A stretch of 64,000 bases of DNA from GCA-2687025 sp964473525 (lineage in GTDB: Bacteria > Poribacteria > WGA-4E > GCA-2687025). The notes below the pieces were generated by a model. The model was not told where the DNA came from, made no database searches, and saw only the letters and a list, made by a program, of their open reading frames with translations. Shown piece after piece: positions 16,155-29,700 of this stretch. Within the stretch, counting starts at the first letter, position 1. Every line of letters starts with the position of its first letter. A program made the position numbers and the translations under genes. The DNA is taken from positions 1-64,000 of the forward strand of contig CAYYPK010000023.1 in NCBI GenBank assembly GCA_964473525.1. The letters run 5' to 3'.

Positions 16155-17186
16155 TCAGCCCGCCACGTCGAGCACGATCTTGCCGAACAGCGCGCGTGAT
16201 TCAAGCGCCGTGTGCGCTGCTCGGATATCCCGCAGGGGCATCACGTCGGCGATGACCGGCGTGAGGCTTCCAGCGGATGCCAACGCCAGGATGGAACGCA
16301 ATTCCGACATACCGCCCATCACGCAGCCGTGGATGCTGATCTGGCGCTGATACAGGTACCGAATGTTCATTTCCGTGACAGCGCCGCTCGTTACGCCACA
16401 CGTTACGACGCGTCCGTTCTTCGCGGCGCTGCGCAGGCTCGTCTCCCACGTGTCGGCGCCGACCGTGTCGACAACGACATCGACGCCCCTGCCGCCTGTT
16501 TCCTGCTGGACCACGTCCGCGACGTCCTCATTGCGGTGGTTGACCGCCCTTGCGGCGCCCATCTCGAGCGCCGCTGCCAGCTTGTCGTCCGCGCTGGCAG
16601 TGACGATCGCGCGGGCGCCGACATGCTGGGACATCTGGAGCGCCGCGCTGCCCACGCCGCTGCCGGCCGAATGGATGAGGATGGACTCTCCGCGGGCGAG
16701 GCGGGCCACGGTCATCACCATACGCCACGCGGTGAGGTACGCGCAGGGGAGCGCCGCGAACGCGCGCATGTCTGCGGATGCCGGTAGGCGGCACAGGTTC
16801 TCGACGGGCACGGCGACGTACTCCGCGAATCCGCCCTGCGTCTGGAACCCGAAAACGCGCTGTTCCTCGCACAGCGCCGCGTCGTCTGATGTACACAGGT
16901 CGCACACGCCGCACGACAGGAGCGGATACACCACCGCACGGTCGCCTACCTCCCACCCGGTGACGCGTTCGCCCACCTCGGCGACTTCGCCAGCGACATC
17001 GAGCCCACTGATGTGAGGGTAGGGCGCCACTTCCGGCCGGCCTTCGCGCGCCTTCAGGTCGAGGCGGTTCAGCGCGGCGGCGTGCACGCGCAGCAGGGCC
17101 TCGCCAGCTCCTGGGATGGGCGTCTCGACATCCTCGTAGGTCAGGACATCGACGGGGCCCTGATCGGTGAATACGGCGGCCTTCAA
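16155..17186 (-). CDS. MDR-superfamily zinc-binding dehydrogenase
   Basis: 343 residues from TTG 17186, chosen because the product then begins M-K-A-A-V-F-T-D-Q-G as the family does. AGGGGA (17195-17200) is 8 bp upstream, and the promoter at 17248-17276 rules out the longer frame. A GroES-like domain carries the structural-zinc motif C92-x2-C95-x2-C98-x7-C106. The Rossmann domain has G-S-G-V-G-S-A-A-L-Q (about 180-190). The catalytic-zinc motif G-H-E is replaced by G-L-D, so the enzyme may be a quinone-reductase-like NAD(P)H oxidoreductase rather than a classical alcohol dehydrogenase. It is convergent with the HTH gene and monocistronic. Confidence 0.85.
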   Translation of the reverse strand: MKAAVFTDQGPVDVLTYEDVETPIPGAGEALLRVHAAALNRLDLKAREGRPEVAPYPHISGLDVAGEVAEVGERVTGWEVGDRAVVYPLLSCGVCDLCTSDDAALCEEQRVFGFQTQGGFAEYVAVPVENLCRLPASADMRAFAALPCAYLTAWRMVMTVARLARGESILIHSAGSGVGSAALQMSQHVGARAIVTASADDKLAAALEMGAARAVNHRNEDVADVVQQETGGRGVDVVVDTVGADTWETSLRSAAKNGRVVTCGVTSGAVTEMNIRYLYQRQISIHGCVMGGMSELRSILALASAGSLTPVIADVMPLRDIRAAHTALESRALFGKIVLDVAG

Positions 17187-17247
17187 GGCTGTGGTCCCCT
17201 GTGTGAACGCATTTCGTCGATCCGTACTCGACGCTCTCCGAGGCCGC

Positions 17248-17276
17248 ATTGTATTATGTGTGCGCGCGTTGGTCAT
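17248..17276 (-). promoter_or_regulatory. Promoter of the MDR dehydrogenase
   Basis: On the minus strand: ATGACC (17271-17276), 17-bp spacer, TACAAT (17248-17253). The predicted start near 17241 leaves a leader of about 55 nt before TTG 17186. Confidence 0.5.
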
Positions 17277-17466
17277 GGAGAGGACGCCGGATGAACATCG
17301 CGCCCGGCAGGGCGTTTAGTTGATGGCGCCGCTGGCGTGCTCATTTGCGCGCGGGGTCAGGCGACTATGGGAGGGGTCCCCACATTTCGGGGCGATATGG
17401 CGCGCGGCCGGGCGTCGCTCCACAGGGCATTCCAGGCACATTCTTACGCTATGTCACGACCAACGG

Positions 17467-17493
17467 TCGTCGCGGGTTGACAAGCCGCGACGA
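17467..17493. promoter_or_regulatory. Inverted repeat around a TTGACA, upstream of the giant gene
   Basis: TCGTCGCGG (17467-17475) and CCGCGACGA (17485-17493) are perfect inverted copies. The 9-bp spacer contains TTGACA (17477-17482). A protein bound here would cover a possible -35 box. The only gene downstream on this strand is the giant Calx-beta gene. Confidence 0.45.
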
Positions 17494-17744
17494 GTTGCCG
17501 GGGTTGTGCGCGGCTTGACATTGGTCTAGGCTGTGCGTTCGTGGCGCAGAACGGCTATAGGGCACGGCGACGAGATGAAACAGCGCGGCCGACCAGACGT
17601 ATATGGAGCGGGGCAGTAGTGGGTAAGTCGTGCCCGGGTGCGGACCGATTTAACAGTTTTTCAGAGCGAGCGTTCATGCATTCGACCAGCGATTCAGACA
17701 GCACAGACCTTAGCATCTCGAGGGGGTATAAGGTGGAGCGTAAG

Positions 17745-20700
17745 ATGACCATGTCCTCACGCAACTACGGCCAGCGGCTATGGCGCGGTTTTGCGTTTGC
17801 GGCTCCGGTATTTCTTCTGCTAGCTATGGTGTCCACGTCGGCGTTCGCGCAGACGTTCACGATAGAGCAGGACCCGACCTTCGACGAGGCGAGTGCGCCT
17901 GGTAACCTAACTATCACCGTCACGCTGTCCGAAGATCCTGCAGGCAATACGTACACAGTTGACTATGCGACGAGCGACGCGACCGCGGCAGACGGCTCCG
18001 ACTATACCGCGGCTAGCGACACGCTGACGTTCGACGATGTGACCGGGACCACGGTCACGTTTGACGTTGCCATTCTGTCCGACGCGACGGACGAGGTGGA
18101 CGAGACGTTCAGTATCGACCTGACGAACGCCACCGGTGGCGCGAGCATCGGGGTAAGCCAGACCACGGCGACCATTCTCGACGACGACGGCCCCAACATC
18201 ACCATCACCGATTACACGGTGACAGAGGCGGGCACGGCGGAATTCTACGTACAGCTTGATGCCACCAGCCCCCAGACGGTAACGGTTGACTATGCGACGG
18301 CTGACGTCACCGCGACCGAGGCCAGCGGCGATTACACTGCGGTGACGACGACGACTCTTACGTTCGCCGCGGGCGAGCAGAATAAGATCGTGTACGTCGT
18401 GACCGGCTCCGACACGACCGATGAGGGTGTTTCTGGCACGGTCGACTCTGAGACGTTCTCGGTCGTTCTGAGCAACGCTGGCAACGGCACGATCACAAGC
18501 GGCACCGGCACTGGCACCATCACTGATGACGACGAGCCCCCGACAGTGTCTGTCACTGCCGAGGCGAGCGCGACGGCCGTGGAGACCGACGGCACGAGCA
18601 CGACAAACTTCGACTTCACCGTGGCCCTCGCCGCGGCGAGTGAGAAGGACATCACGGTCACGTACTTCGTCAACGACGGCACGGCGACGACGGCGCACGC
18701 CGACTACGTCGACCACGACGACAACTCGACGGCCACGTCCCTGGCATTCGCTGCCGGCGACACGAGCAAGACGGTCACCGTCGTTGTAAACGGTGACGAC
18801 ACCGACGAGAACGACGAGACGTTCACCGTCGCCATCGACTCGGCGACTACCGACCTGGGTTCCGCCGTCGACAGCGCCCCTGTCGTCAGCGCCAGCTCCG
18901 CGACAGGGACCATCACCAACGACGACTCGCCGCCCGACTTCACGGTGGCGACTCCGACATCCGTGAGCGACGACGGTACGAACTTCACCTTCACCGTGAG
19001 CATGTCCAACCCCAGCGCGTCGTCCGCCACGGTCGACTACGCGACGTCGGACGGCACAGCCGAAACCGGCGACAGCGACTACACCGCCAAGAGCGGGACG
19101 CTGACGTTCGCCGCGGACGACAACTCCGACCAGACGGTCACCGTCAACGTCACGACCGACACCAAGTTCGAGGTAGACGAGACGGTCACGTTCACGCTGA
19201 GCAACGCCACCGGCGGGGTAAGCGGCTCCTCGACCATCAACAGCACGACGACGCAGGCGGTTTCCGGGACGATCACGAACGACGATAGCCAGCCGACAGT
19301 GTCCATCGACGACTACGCCGAGAATGAGAGCGACGACGGCACGTTTGAGTTCACCGCAGCCCTGTCGAACGCGTCGTACCAGACGATCACCGTGGATTAC
19401 GACACGGCCGACGGCACGGCGACGACAGCGGACAGCGACTACACCGCGGTGGTTGGTGGCAGCATCACGTTCTCCGCAGGCAGCACGACACCCGACTCAG
19501 CTCCAAGCGTGACGGTTGGCGGCGACCTGAAGAACGAGGACGACGAGACGTTCACCGTCACCCTCAGCAATCCTGCCAACGCCACGCTGGACACCAGCAA
19601 CACGTTGGCCAACACGTCTGGCAGCAATGCAGTCGCTACGGGGACGATCACGAACGACGACGGCGTGCCCACCGTGTCGATCGCTGACGTGACGGAAGAC
19701 GAAAGCAATGACGGCACGATCTCCTTCGTGGTGTCTCTCACGGCTACGTCCTCTGACGCTGTGACGGTAGACTGGACGACCGCGGCCGGCACCGCGACGG
19801 CGGACGTGGACTACACCGAGGCCTCCGGGACGCTGACTATTCCCGCCGGTGACAGCTCGGGCACGATCGACGTCACGATCCTGACCGACGCCACAGCCGA
19901 GACCAACGAGGACGACGAGACGTTCACTGTTACGCTTAGCAACGCCGACCTCAACGGCACCGGTCTGACTATCACAACCGACGTGGGCACCGGCACGATC
20001 GCGAACGACGACCACATCGTCCTGTCCATCGCCGATGCGTCCGGGAATGAGAACGACGGCGCATTCACCCTCACTGTTAGTACTGCTAGCGGCATCATCA
20101 GCGATACCGACGTCTCGTTCACAGTGAACACGGCGGACAGCAGCGGCACGCTCGCAGACTCGGACTACACGCAGATCAGTGGCGGGTCCGGCACGATCAC
20201 GGCAGGCAATCCCAGCACGACGGTTACGTTCACGCCCACTGGGGACACGACTTTCGAGTCCGACGAAACCGTCACGATCAATCTGACCAGCGCCACCGGC
20301 GGCGCCGACACGGGTCCCACCTTCAGCTCCACCGCTGACGCCGCGGGTCCCGAGGCTGGCACCGCAACGATCACGAACGACGACACCGCGCCCACCGTGT
20401 CCATAGTGGACGCGAGCGCTGCGGAAACCGCCTCCGATGTCCAATTCACAGTCTCCTTGTCCGCGACAAGCGACGTCGATGTGACAGTCGCCTACGCGAC
20501 ATCCGACGGGACCGGGGCCGCGGGCGTAGACTACACATCGACCACCGGCACACTGACGATCAGCGCGGGCGCCGGGAGCGGCACCATCGATGTTCCGATT
20601 CTCGCCGACGCGCTCTACGAGGCTGACGAGACCTTCACGCTGACTCTGAGTAGCCCTACCAACTCGACGCTCGACACGTCCAACAACGGCAACACGTCGA

Positions 20701-23700
20701 CGGATGCGAGCATCGCGACGGGGACAATCACGAACGACGACGCGGTTCCCTCGATCACCATTGATGACGTCGCCTCCACGGAAGGTACGGACGCCACCGC
20801 TGTTTACACGCTCACGCTGAGCGCAGTGAGCGGGCTGGATGCGAGCGTCACCTACGCCGTGACGTCTAGCACCGCAACCGCGGGCACTGACACCGGGACG
20901 GCCAGTGACGACGACAGCAACAGCTCCGACGGTATTGCTACGTTCACGGCTGGCGACACCGAGGTCGTGGTCACGGTGCCGATCACGGATGACACCATCG
21001 ACGAGGTCGTGGCCGCGCCCGAGGCGTACACCATCGCTCTGTCCGGGGCGACAAACGCGACCACGAGCGACACAGGCAACGGGACCATCACCGACGACGA
21101 CGCCACGCCGACGATCTCCATCGACGACGTGACGCAGGCGGAAGATACCGAGCCGTTCACGTTCACGATCACGCTGTCGTCCGAGTCTGACGAAGTCGTA
21201 ACGGTGGACTACGCCATCAACAACGGGACAGCGTCGAGTGGTGACGGTGACTTCTCCACCACGCTCGTGGACAACGACTCGTCCACTGGTGACGGCACCG
21301 CGACGTTCCCTGCGGGCACGACGGAGGTGACGGTGGCCGTGTCCGGCACGACGGACACGAGAGACGAGAGCGCGACCGAGACGTTCACCATCGATCTGAC
21401 GAACGTCACGTCGTCTGTATCCGGCGCCGTGACTATCTCGGACGCCCAGGGCACCGGGACGATAACCGACGACGATGACTCGCCAACCATCAGCATCGAC
21501 GACGTGACCACGTCAGCCGAGTCGGACACAGCCGTGTTCACCATCCTTCTGTCGGAGGCCAGTGGTCAGGACATCACGGTCGACTACGCCATCAACGATG
21601 GCACAGCGACCGTTCTGGGCCTGGACTACTCTGGGACGCTGGTGGATGACGACTCCACTACCGGTGACGGAACCGCGACGTTCACCGCTGGCGATACGGA
21701 AGTGACCGTCACGGTTACTACCAACGAGGACGCGGCGGACGAAGGTGGCGCGGCAGACGCCGAGACGTTCACCATCGACCTGACTAACGCCGCAAATGCC
21801 ACCATCAGCGACGCGCAGGGCACCGGCACGATCACTGATGACGACGCGACCCCAACCATCTCGGTGGACGATGTCACCGTGACGGAGGGCGACACTAGCG
21901 GCACGACGAGCGCGGTGTTCACGATCACCCTGTCCGCGGCGAGCGGCAACGACGTCACGGTCAACTACTCGGTGTCGAACGGGACGGCGACGACGTCGGA
22001 CAACGACTTCTCGTCTTCTTTGACTGACGATGACTCCAGCACCAGCGACGGCGTCGCGACGTTCGCCGCCGCCGTCAACGACGACCCCGCCAATGGTGAC
22101 ACGACCGTGCAGGTCACCGTCTTGGTCAACAGGGACGACACCGACGAGGCTACCGAGACGTACAGCCTGAACCTGTCGGGCGCTGACTCGAACCTGGGGA
22201 CGATCAGCGACGCGACCGGCGCAGGCACGATCACAAACGACGACTCGCCGCCCGCGATCTCTGTCGACGACATCACGATCACGGAAGGCGCTAGCAGCAC
22301 CGCCACCGGCACGTTCACGGTCAGCCTGTCCAACGCCAGTGACGGCGCGGTCACGGTCGACTACGCGCTCGCCGACGGGACGAACGGTGACGCTACGCTG
22401 AACGCCTTGAGTGCTGACTCTGACTACTCCTCCACGGTGACCGACTCGGACACCACCGACAACGACGGCACGGTCACGTTCGCCGCAGGCGAGACATCGC
22501 ACACGGTGACAGTGACGGTCAACGGCGACACGGTGAACGAGGAAGATGAAATCTTCACGTTGGACCTGTCGAGCGTCACAGGTGGGACGAGCGGTTCGGC
22601 GACGATCTCCGACGCTCAGGGCAACGCGACGATCGACAACGACGACGTCATCGCGCTCACCCTGTCCGACGTCAGCGAGGCCGAGAACAACGACGGCACC
22701 ATCAGCCTGACCCTGAGCATCGACAACAGCATCACGAGTGATGCCAGCATCAGCGTTCAGGTAGACACGACCGACGGCACGGCCACAACGGCTGACTCCG
22801 ACTATACCGGCATTACAGCGGGATCGGCGACGATCTCAGCCGGTTCAGGATCGGGCACGGTCGACGTCACGGTTGGCGGGGACACGGTCAACGAGGATGA
22901 TGAGACGATCACCGTGACCGTCAGCAGCGCCTCCGGCGGGCTCGACACGACCAGCAACCCCATCACGTTCACTGACGATACCGGTACGGCGACCATCACG
23001 AACGACGATGACATCGCCGTCACCGTCGCGGACGTCTCGTCCACTGACGAAACCGACGGAACCATCACGTTCACGATCGACCTGGGCTCTGGCGGCCTCA
23101 CGAGTGACGCCGATGTCACGGTGGCGTACACGACGACGGACGGCACAGCCAACGACGGCGTTGGCGACAGCGGCACTGGTGTCACGGACTACACGGCAGC
23201 GTCCGGCACAGCGACGATTACGGCGGGCAACACGGACACCACCATTGCTGTGACGTTCGCGAATGACTCCATTAACGAGGCCGACGAGACGTTCACGTTC
23301 GACCTGTCGTCCCTGGCGGGCGGGTCGGGTTCCAGCAACTCGATCTCCGACGCGCAGGCGACCGGCACCATCACCGACGACGACTCGGTGCAGTTCTCTG
23401 TGGACGATGTCACGGTGACCGAGGCGGGCACCGCGCAGTTCACCGTGAGCGTCGACAAGGCGAGCGACACAGCGCTCACAGTGAGCGCGACGCGGCTCGC
23501 GGGAACAGCTACCGCGGACACCGACTACACGTCGGGTACAGACGCCGTGTCCATTGCCGCTGGCGACACGTCCGCGACGGTGGATGTCGTCACGCTCACC
23601 GACGCCGTCAACGAAGCCGACGAGACGTTCAGCGTGTTCCTGTCGTCTGCCGGAGGTGGCAACACCGCCAACAGCAACACCGTGACGATCTCGGACACCA

Positions 23701-26700
23701 CCGGGGCAGGTGTGATCAATGACGACGACGACGTCCTACTGTCCATCGACGATGTGACCGTCAATGAGGAAGACGGTACCGCGACGTTCACAGTGACGTC
23801 GAGTAGCCCGACCGACAACGCCGTCACCGTCGAGTACGACACCGCGAGCGGGACAGCGACTGACGGCACGGACTATACGAACATCACCGACGCAACCGCC
23901 ACTATTCTGGGCGATTCCACCGACACCACGTTCACGTTCACAGTGTCGATCACCGACGAGTCGACGTACGAGAACGACGAGACTTACACCGTAACCCTAG
24001 ACAACGCCACACTCGCCGGCGGCAACGACGGAGCGGTGAACCAGGTGGCGCTCGACACGTCTGACCCGGGCAACGCGGCCTCTGACGCCAGCGTCGGCAC
24101 CGGTACCATCACCAACACGGACGCGGCTCCGGTGATCACGGTGGCGGCGGGCTCCGGCACGGAAGCCGGAAACATCGACTTCACCGTCTCCATCGACAAG
24201 ACCCCGACGTCCGGCCTCGACTCGGTTGTCACGTACTCGGTTGCTGACGACGGCACTCCGTCGGCGCTGTCCGGTACGGATTATTCGACGACCGCGACCG
24301 ACGACGACGGCAATGCCGACAACGGCACGCTGACGTTCACTAACGCGGGCGCCGGAGCCGACCTCACGATCTCCGTGCCATCCACCGGTGACACGATCGA
24401 CGAGAACAACGAGACGTTCACGTTGACGCTCCTTGGCGCTGGCCTGTCGAACGCCACGTTCACCGGGGCGTCCACGACGGACATCACGGAAACCGGGACG
24501 ATCACCGACGACGACGACCCCGTGCAGTTCCAGATCACGGACGTTGCGGTCACAGAGGGCACGGACGCCAACGCGGTCTTCACGATCGACATCACGGGCG
24601 TCAATGGCACGACCGCCAGCGCCCTTGTGCCGACTGTCGACTACGTCGTTGCGGATGGAACAGCCACTGCGGCCAGCGAGTCCGACTACACGTCGGGCAG
24701 TGTGGTCGACAACGATGCGTCCACAACCGACGGCATTGCGACGTTCGCCGACGAGAGCACCACAAGCGTCACGGTGAGCGTGCCCCTCGTGGACGAGAGC
24801 ACCGACGAGAACGCCGAGACGTTCACGGTCACCATCGGCGGCGTGACGCTGACTAACGCCTCGCTGGACGCGACCAACGCGCCCACCAATGCGGTCAGCG
24901 GCTCCGTTGCCACGGCTACGATCACCGATGACGACAACACGCCGACCGTCTCGGTAGCCGACGTGTCCGCGTCGGAAGCCGACGGCACGATGGCCTTCAC
25001 AATCACGCTGAGCAACGCCAGCGAGCTGAGCCCGGAGATCGACTGGCGGCTGACGGACGTCTCGACGACCGACGGCGATGACTACACGTCGACGTCGGGC
25101 ACGGCCATCACGTTCTCGGAGACCGAGACGGAGAAGACGGCCACCATCACGCTCACCGACGACACGTTTGATGAGACCGCGTCCGAGACGTTCACCTTCG
25201 AGGTGGACCGCAACGACGCCAACCTCAGCGGCGGCTCGATCGGTAGCTACGATGTGGCGACCGCCACCGGCACGGTCACCGACGACGAGGCCGCTCCGAC
25301 AATAATCGTCAGCGACGCGACGTACGCCGAAGGCGTGGGGACGGCCAGCTACACGGGGACAGAGGTGTACCTCAGCCACGGTAGCGACACTGCCATCACA
25401 GTCGACTATGTCATCAACGATGGGTCGGGCTCCGCGACGTTCAACGCTGAGGACGAGAACGGAGACAACGACTACACCGACACGTCCGGCACGCTGACGT
25501 TCAACGCGGAGAGCACGACGCCCTCGGCGAACATCAGCATCACCGTCAACGACGATAGCAAGGATGAGAACGACGAGGGCTTCGACATCGCCTTCTCGAA
25601 CATCGCGGGCGGCGTCGCGGCGAGCACCGAGGCGTTCGACACCGACGGCACGGCCGCCATCACTATCACCGACGACGATGACGCGCCGACCGTGAGCATC
25701 GCTGCGGTGACGCAGGCGGAGGCCGGCGGCAACGCCGTCTTCACAGCGACGCTGACCGCAATCAGCGGCAAGACCGTGCAGGTGACTATTGACACTGCTG
25801 ACGGTGATTCCAATCCCGCGACCGCGGGAACGGACTACACCGCGCTGACGTCGTCAACGATCACCTTCGGCGCCGACACCGACCTGACCAAGGACTTCTC
25901 TGTCGTCGTCGCGGACGACGCGATCGACGAAGAGGATCAGGAGTACAAGGTCGTCGGTAGCAGCTTCGTGAACACGTCCGAGAACGTGACCGGAGATGCC
26001 ACCGCCGTCGGCACGATCACTGACGACGATGCTGCGCCGCTTGTGTACGTCCAGGACATCACGCAGGCGGAGACCGAGGCGTCACAGACGTTCGATTTCG
26101 CTATCAAGCTGGATAACAGCGCCAACGGCGGGAGCAACCCCGGCGTCAGCGAGAAGGCCATCACGGTCGACTACGACACGAGCGCAGGGGACACGAACCC
26201 CGCGACGGCCGAGTCAGACTACACCGCGGTTTCGGGTGGCTCCGTCAGCATCGCTGCCGGGTCCAACTCCGCTACCGCGAGCATCACGGTGGCTGGTGAC
26301 ACGACCGACGAGGAAGACCAGGAGTTCAAGGTCACGCTGAGCGGGCCGACGAACGCTACCCTGGACACCAACAACGACCTCGGCAACGGGTCGGGCGCGG
26401 ACAACATCGCTGTCGGCACCATCACTGACAACGACCTGCCGCCGGCGATATCCATCGACGACATCTCCATCACCGAGGGCGACGGCGGAGCCGTCACGGG
26501 CGACTTCTCGATCTCCATCGCCGAGGCGAGCGAGTTCGATGTCACCGTGCAGATCGACACGTCCACGACGGACGCCACGTCGGATACGGACTTCGACTCT
26601 ATCACCGCGCAGACCATCACGATCTCGGCCGGTGACGCGGACAACATCCAGGCCGCGACGGTGACCGTGAACGGTGATACGACCGACGAAGCGAACCAGA

Positions 26701-29700
26701 CGTTCAATCTGGACCTCTCGAACGGTCTGTCGAATAGCGTCTCCGTAACGCTTACGGACAGCCAGGGCGTCGCGACGATCACCGACGACGACCCAGCGCC
26801 GAGCATCAGTATTGATGACATCACGGTGCTGGAGTCCGCCGCCGGGGATAGCGGGACTGTGCCGGGCACGTTCGCGGTTACGCTGGACGCAGCCAGCGAG
26901 CAGATCATCACGGTCGACTTCGCTGCCGCCACGGGCACGACGAACGGTGCGACTGCTGGCGCGGACTTCGACACCACGTCAGGCACCGTCACGTTCTCGG
27001 CTGGCGACCAGTCCGAGGCCGTGGCCGTCACCGTGAACGGCGACACCACGGACGAGGAAGACCAGACGGTCGAGGTGACACTCAGCAACGCGGTCTCTGC
27101 TAGCGGAGACACGCCAACGCTGACGACGTCTGTCGGTACGCTGACGATCACCGACGACGACGCTGCTCCCACAGTGTCGGTGCAAGACGTCACCGTGACC
27201 GAGGGCGCGACGTCCTCGACCACGAGCCTGACACTGACAGTCGCTCTCTCCGCAGTGAGTGAGAAGAGCGCCACGGTCGACTACACGATCACGGACGTGA
27301 CCACGTCGACCGGTGGCACGCTGGCCGCCGGTGGGCAGGATTACGATGCCTCTATCACCGAGTCCGACGCGGACGCGACCGCTGGCACGATCACCTTCGC
27401 TATTGGTGAAACGAGCCACACCGCGGTCGCCACGGTCAACGGGGATGACACAGATGAGGGAACGTCCGAGACGTTCACCTTCACGCTGAGCAACCCGAAC
27501 GCCAACACGACGTTGGACACGGGCAACGACCACACGAACGCGTCGGGCCAGGACAACATCGCGACCGGCACCATCACTGACGATGACGCAACGCCGATCA
27601 TCACGTTGGCGGATGTCACCATCGCGGATGAGGACAACGGCGCCACGAACTCGCAGACGTTCGCGCCCACGCTGGATCACCCGAGTTCGTCGACCATCAC
27701 CGCCAACTACACGGTGGCGGCCGGCACGGCGTCGAGCACGGCGGACTTCACTGCGGCGACTGGCACGATCCAGTTCACCGCAGGTAACACGGCTGCCGAC
27801 GCCGACATCGCGGTCACGCTAACCAACGACAGCGTGTACGAGGGCGACGAGACCTTCACGGTCAGCCTCGACACCGCGACGAACGCCGTGTTCAGCGACA
27901 CGAGCGACACGACGGGGCCGGAAGTGTCCACCGCGACCATCACCGACGACGAGACGTTGCCCACGATCTCCATCGACGACGTGACCGTCGCTGAAGGTGA
28001 TTCGGGTACAGCGACGTTCACGTTCACCGTGACGGCGTCGTCGCCGTCCACGCAGGACATCACCGTTGTCCACACCGTCTCGGACGTGGACGCCGTCGAT
28101 GCCGACGGTGGGTCGGGCCCGGGCGATGGCACGGATGACTACGACTTCACCGCCGGCACCGTGACTATCACGGGCGATAGCAGCACGACGACCGCGACGA
28201 TCACCGTCACGGCGAACGGCGACACGTTCTACGAGGACGATGAGACGTTCACTGTCGATCTGAGCAACGCCCTGTGGAACGGCGCCGTGTCGCTGTCGTT
28301 CGACGATGCCTCCGGCTTGGGGACAATCACCAACGACGACCCAGCGCCGACGATCACCATCAATGACCCGACTGCCGCTGAAGCCACGGGAACCATCTCG
28401 TTCACGGTGACTCTGTCTCAGGCGGTCGGCGCCGATGTCACGGTGGACTACGCGCTCAACGACGGTAGCGCAGTCGCCGCCGACGACGGCAGCGGCCCCG
28501 AAGATGGAAGCCTCGACTACGGAGCAGCGACGGACGACGACGCCGCAACCACCGATGGCACCGCGACGATCGAAGCGGGTACGACCACTGCGGTGGTCAC
28601 CGTGGTCGTCAACGACGACTCGGACATTGAGAACGACGAGACGTTCGTCCTGCGGCTCAGCAACCCGAACGGCGTGACCTGGACGGGCTACCCGACCATC
28701 TCCACGCTGGACGGCCTTGCCACCATCACCAACGACGATAACTCGTCGATCGCCATCACGGACGTGACCGTGACAGAAGGCGACAGCGGGACGCAGACCC
28801 TGTACTTCCAGGTCACGCAGACCCCGACGAATGTCGCCAACGCCTCCGTGAATTACACCACGGCCAACGTCACCGCGAGCGACGCTGGTGACTACACAGC
28901 CACGTCTGGCACGCTCACGTTCCTTGCCGGCTCGGACACCAAGAGCATCGCCGTCGTCGTCGCTGGCGACACTGTTGACGAGGGCACAGGTTCGGAGACG
29001 TTCACGCTGACGATCGACACGCCGGTCAACACCACGATCGACACGTCGGACAACGGCAACGCCTCGGGCGACGCCAGCATCGCCACCGGGACGATCACCG
29101 ACGATGACGATCAGCCTACGATCAGCATCGACGACCAGACGGTCACGGAAGGCGACTCTGGCTCCACCGTGAACGCCGGCTTCACAGTGACTCTGTCGAA
29201 CGGCACGGAGGTGGGCGACGTCACGATGACGTTCGACACCACCGACGGCACGGCGACGGACGTGAGCAGCGACTACGTCGCGCAGACGGCGCAGACGCTC
29301 ACGATCGCCGCTTCCACACCAGGAACCGTCAACACCACGGGAGCCATCACGATCGTGGTCAACGGCGACGACACGGACGAGGGTTCTCCCGACTCCGAGG
29401 CGTTCACCGTCGATCTCACGAACGCCAGCGACACCGTCAACACGCTAGTGTTCACGGATGCGTCTGGCACGGGGACGATCACAGACGACGACGATCCACC
29501 GGTCGCCTCCGTCGACAGCATCACGGTCACCGAGGGCGCCAGCGGCGCCACCGCGACTGCGACGTACACTGTCTCGCTGACACCGGCCAGCGGCAAGGCT
29601 GTCAGCATCGACTACGCGACATCTGACGTCACCGCGACAGCGGGCGCGGACTACACCGCGACTACTGGCACGGCGGCGTTCGCCGTTGGCGAGAACGACA

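Larger units (their letters stand above)
17187..17744. other. Gene-free 558-bp region between divergent genes
   Basis: It holds the dehydrogenase promoter (17248-17276, minus) and a 9-bp inverted repeat around a TTGACA (17467-17493). A second TTGACA lies at 17515-17520 and GGAG at 17735-17738 before the giant gene. The giant gene's frame is open back to GTG 17541, but that extension precedes the signal peptide and looks non-coding. I see no clear -10 for the plus-strand gene. Confidence 0.6.

Noticed and set aside
17541..17744. Upstream extension of the giant gene (68 codons from GTG)
   Set aside because: It precedes a clean signal peptide and lacks a ribosome site; GGAG fits ATG 17745.
23997..25379. 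460-codon and similar minus-strand frames inside the Calx-beta gene
   Set aside because: Shadows of the repeat array; they recur in each unit with the same pattern.
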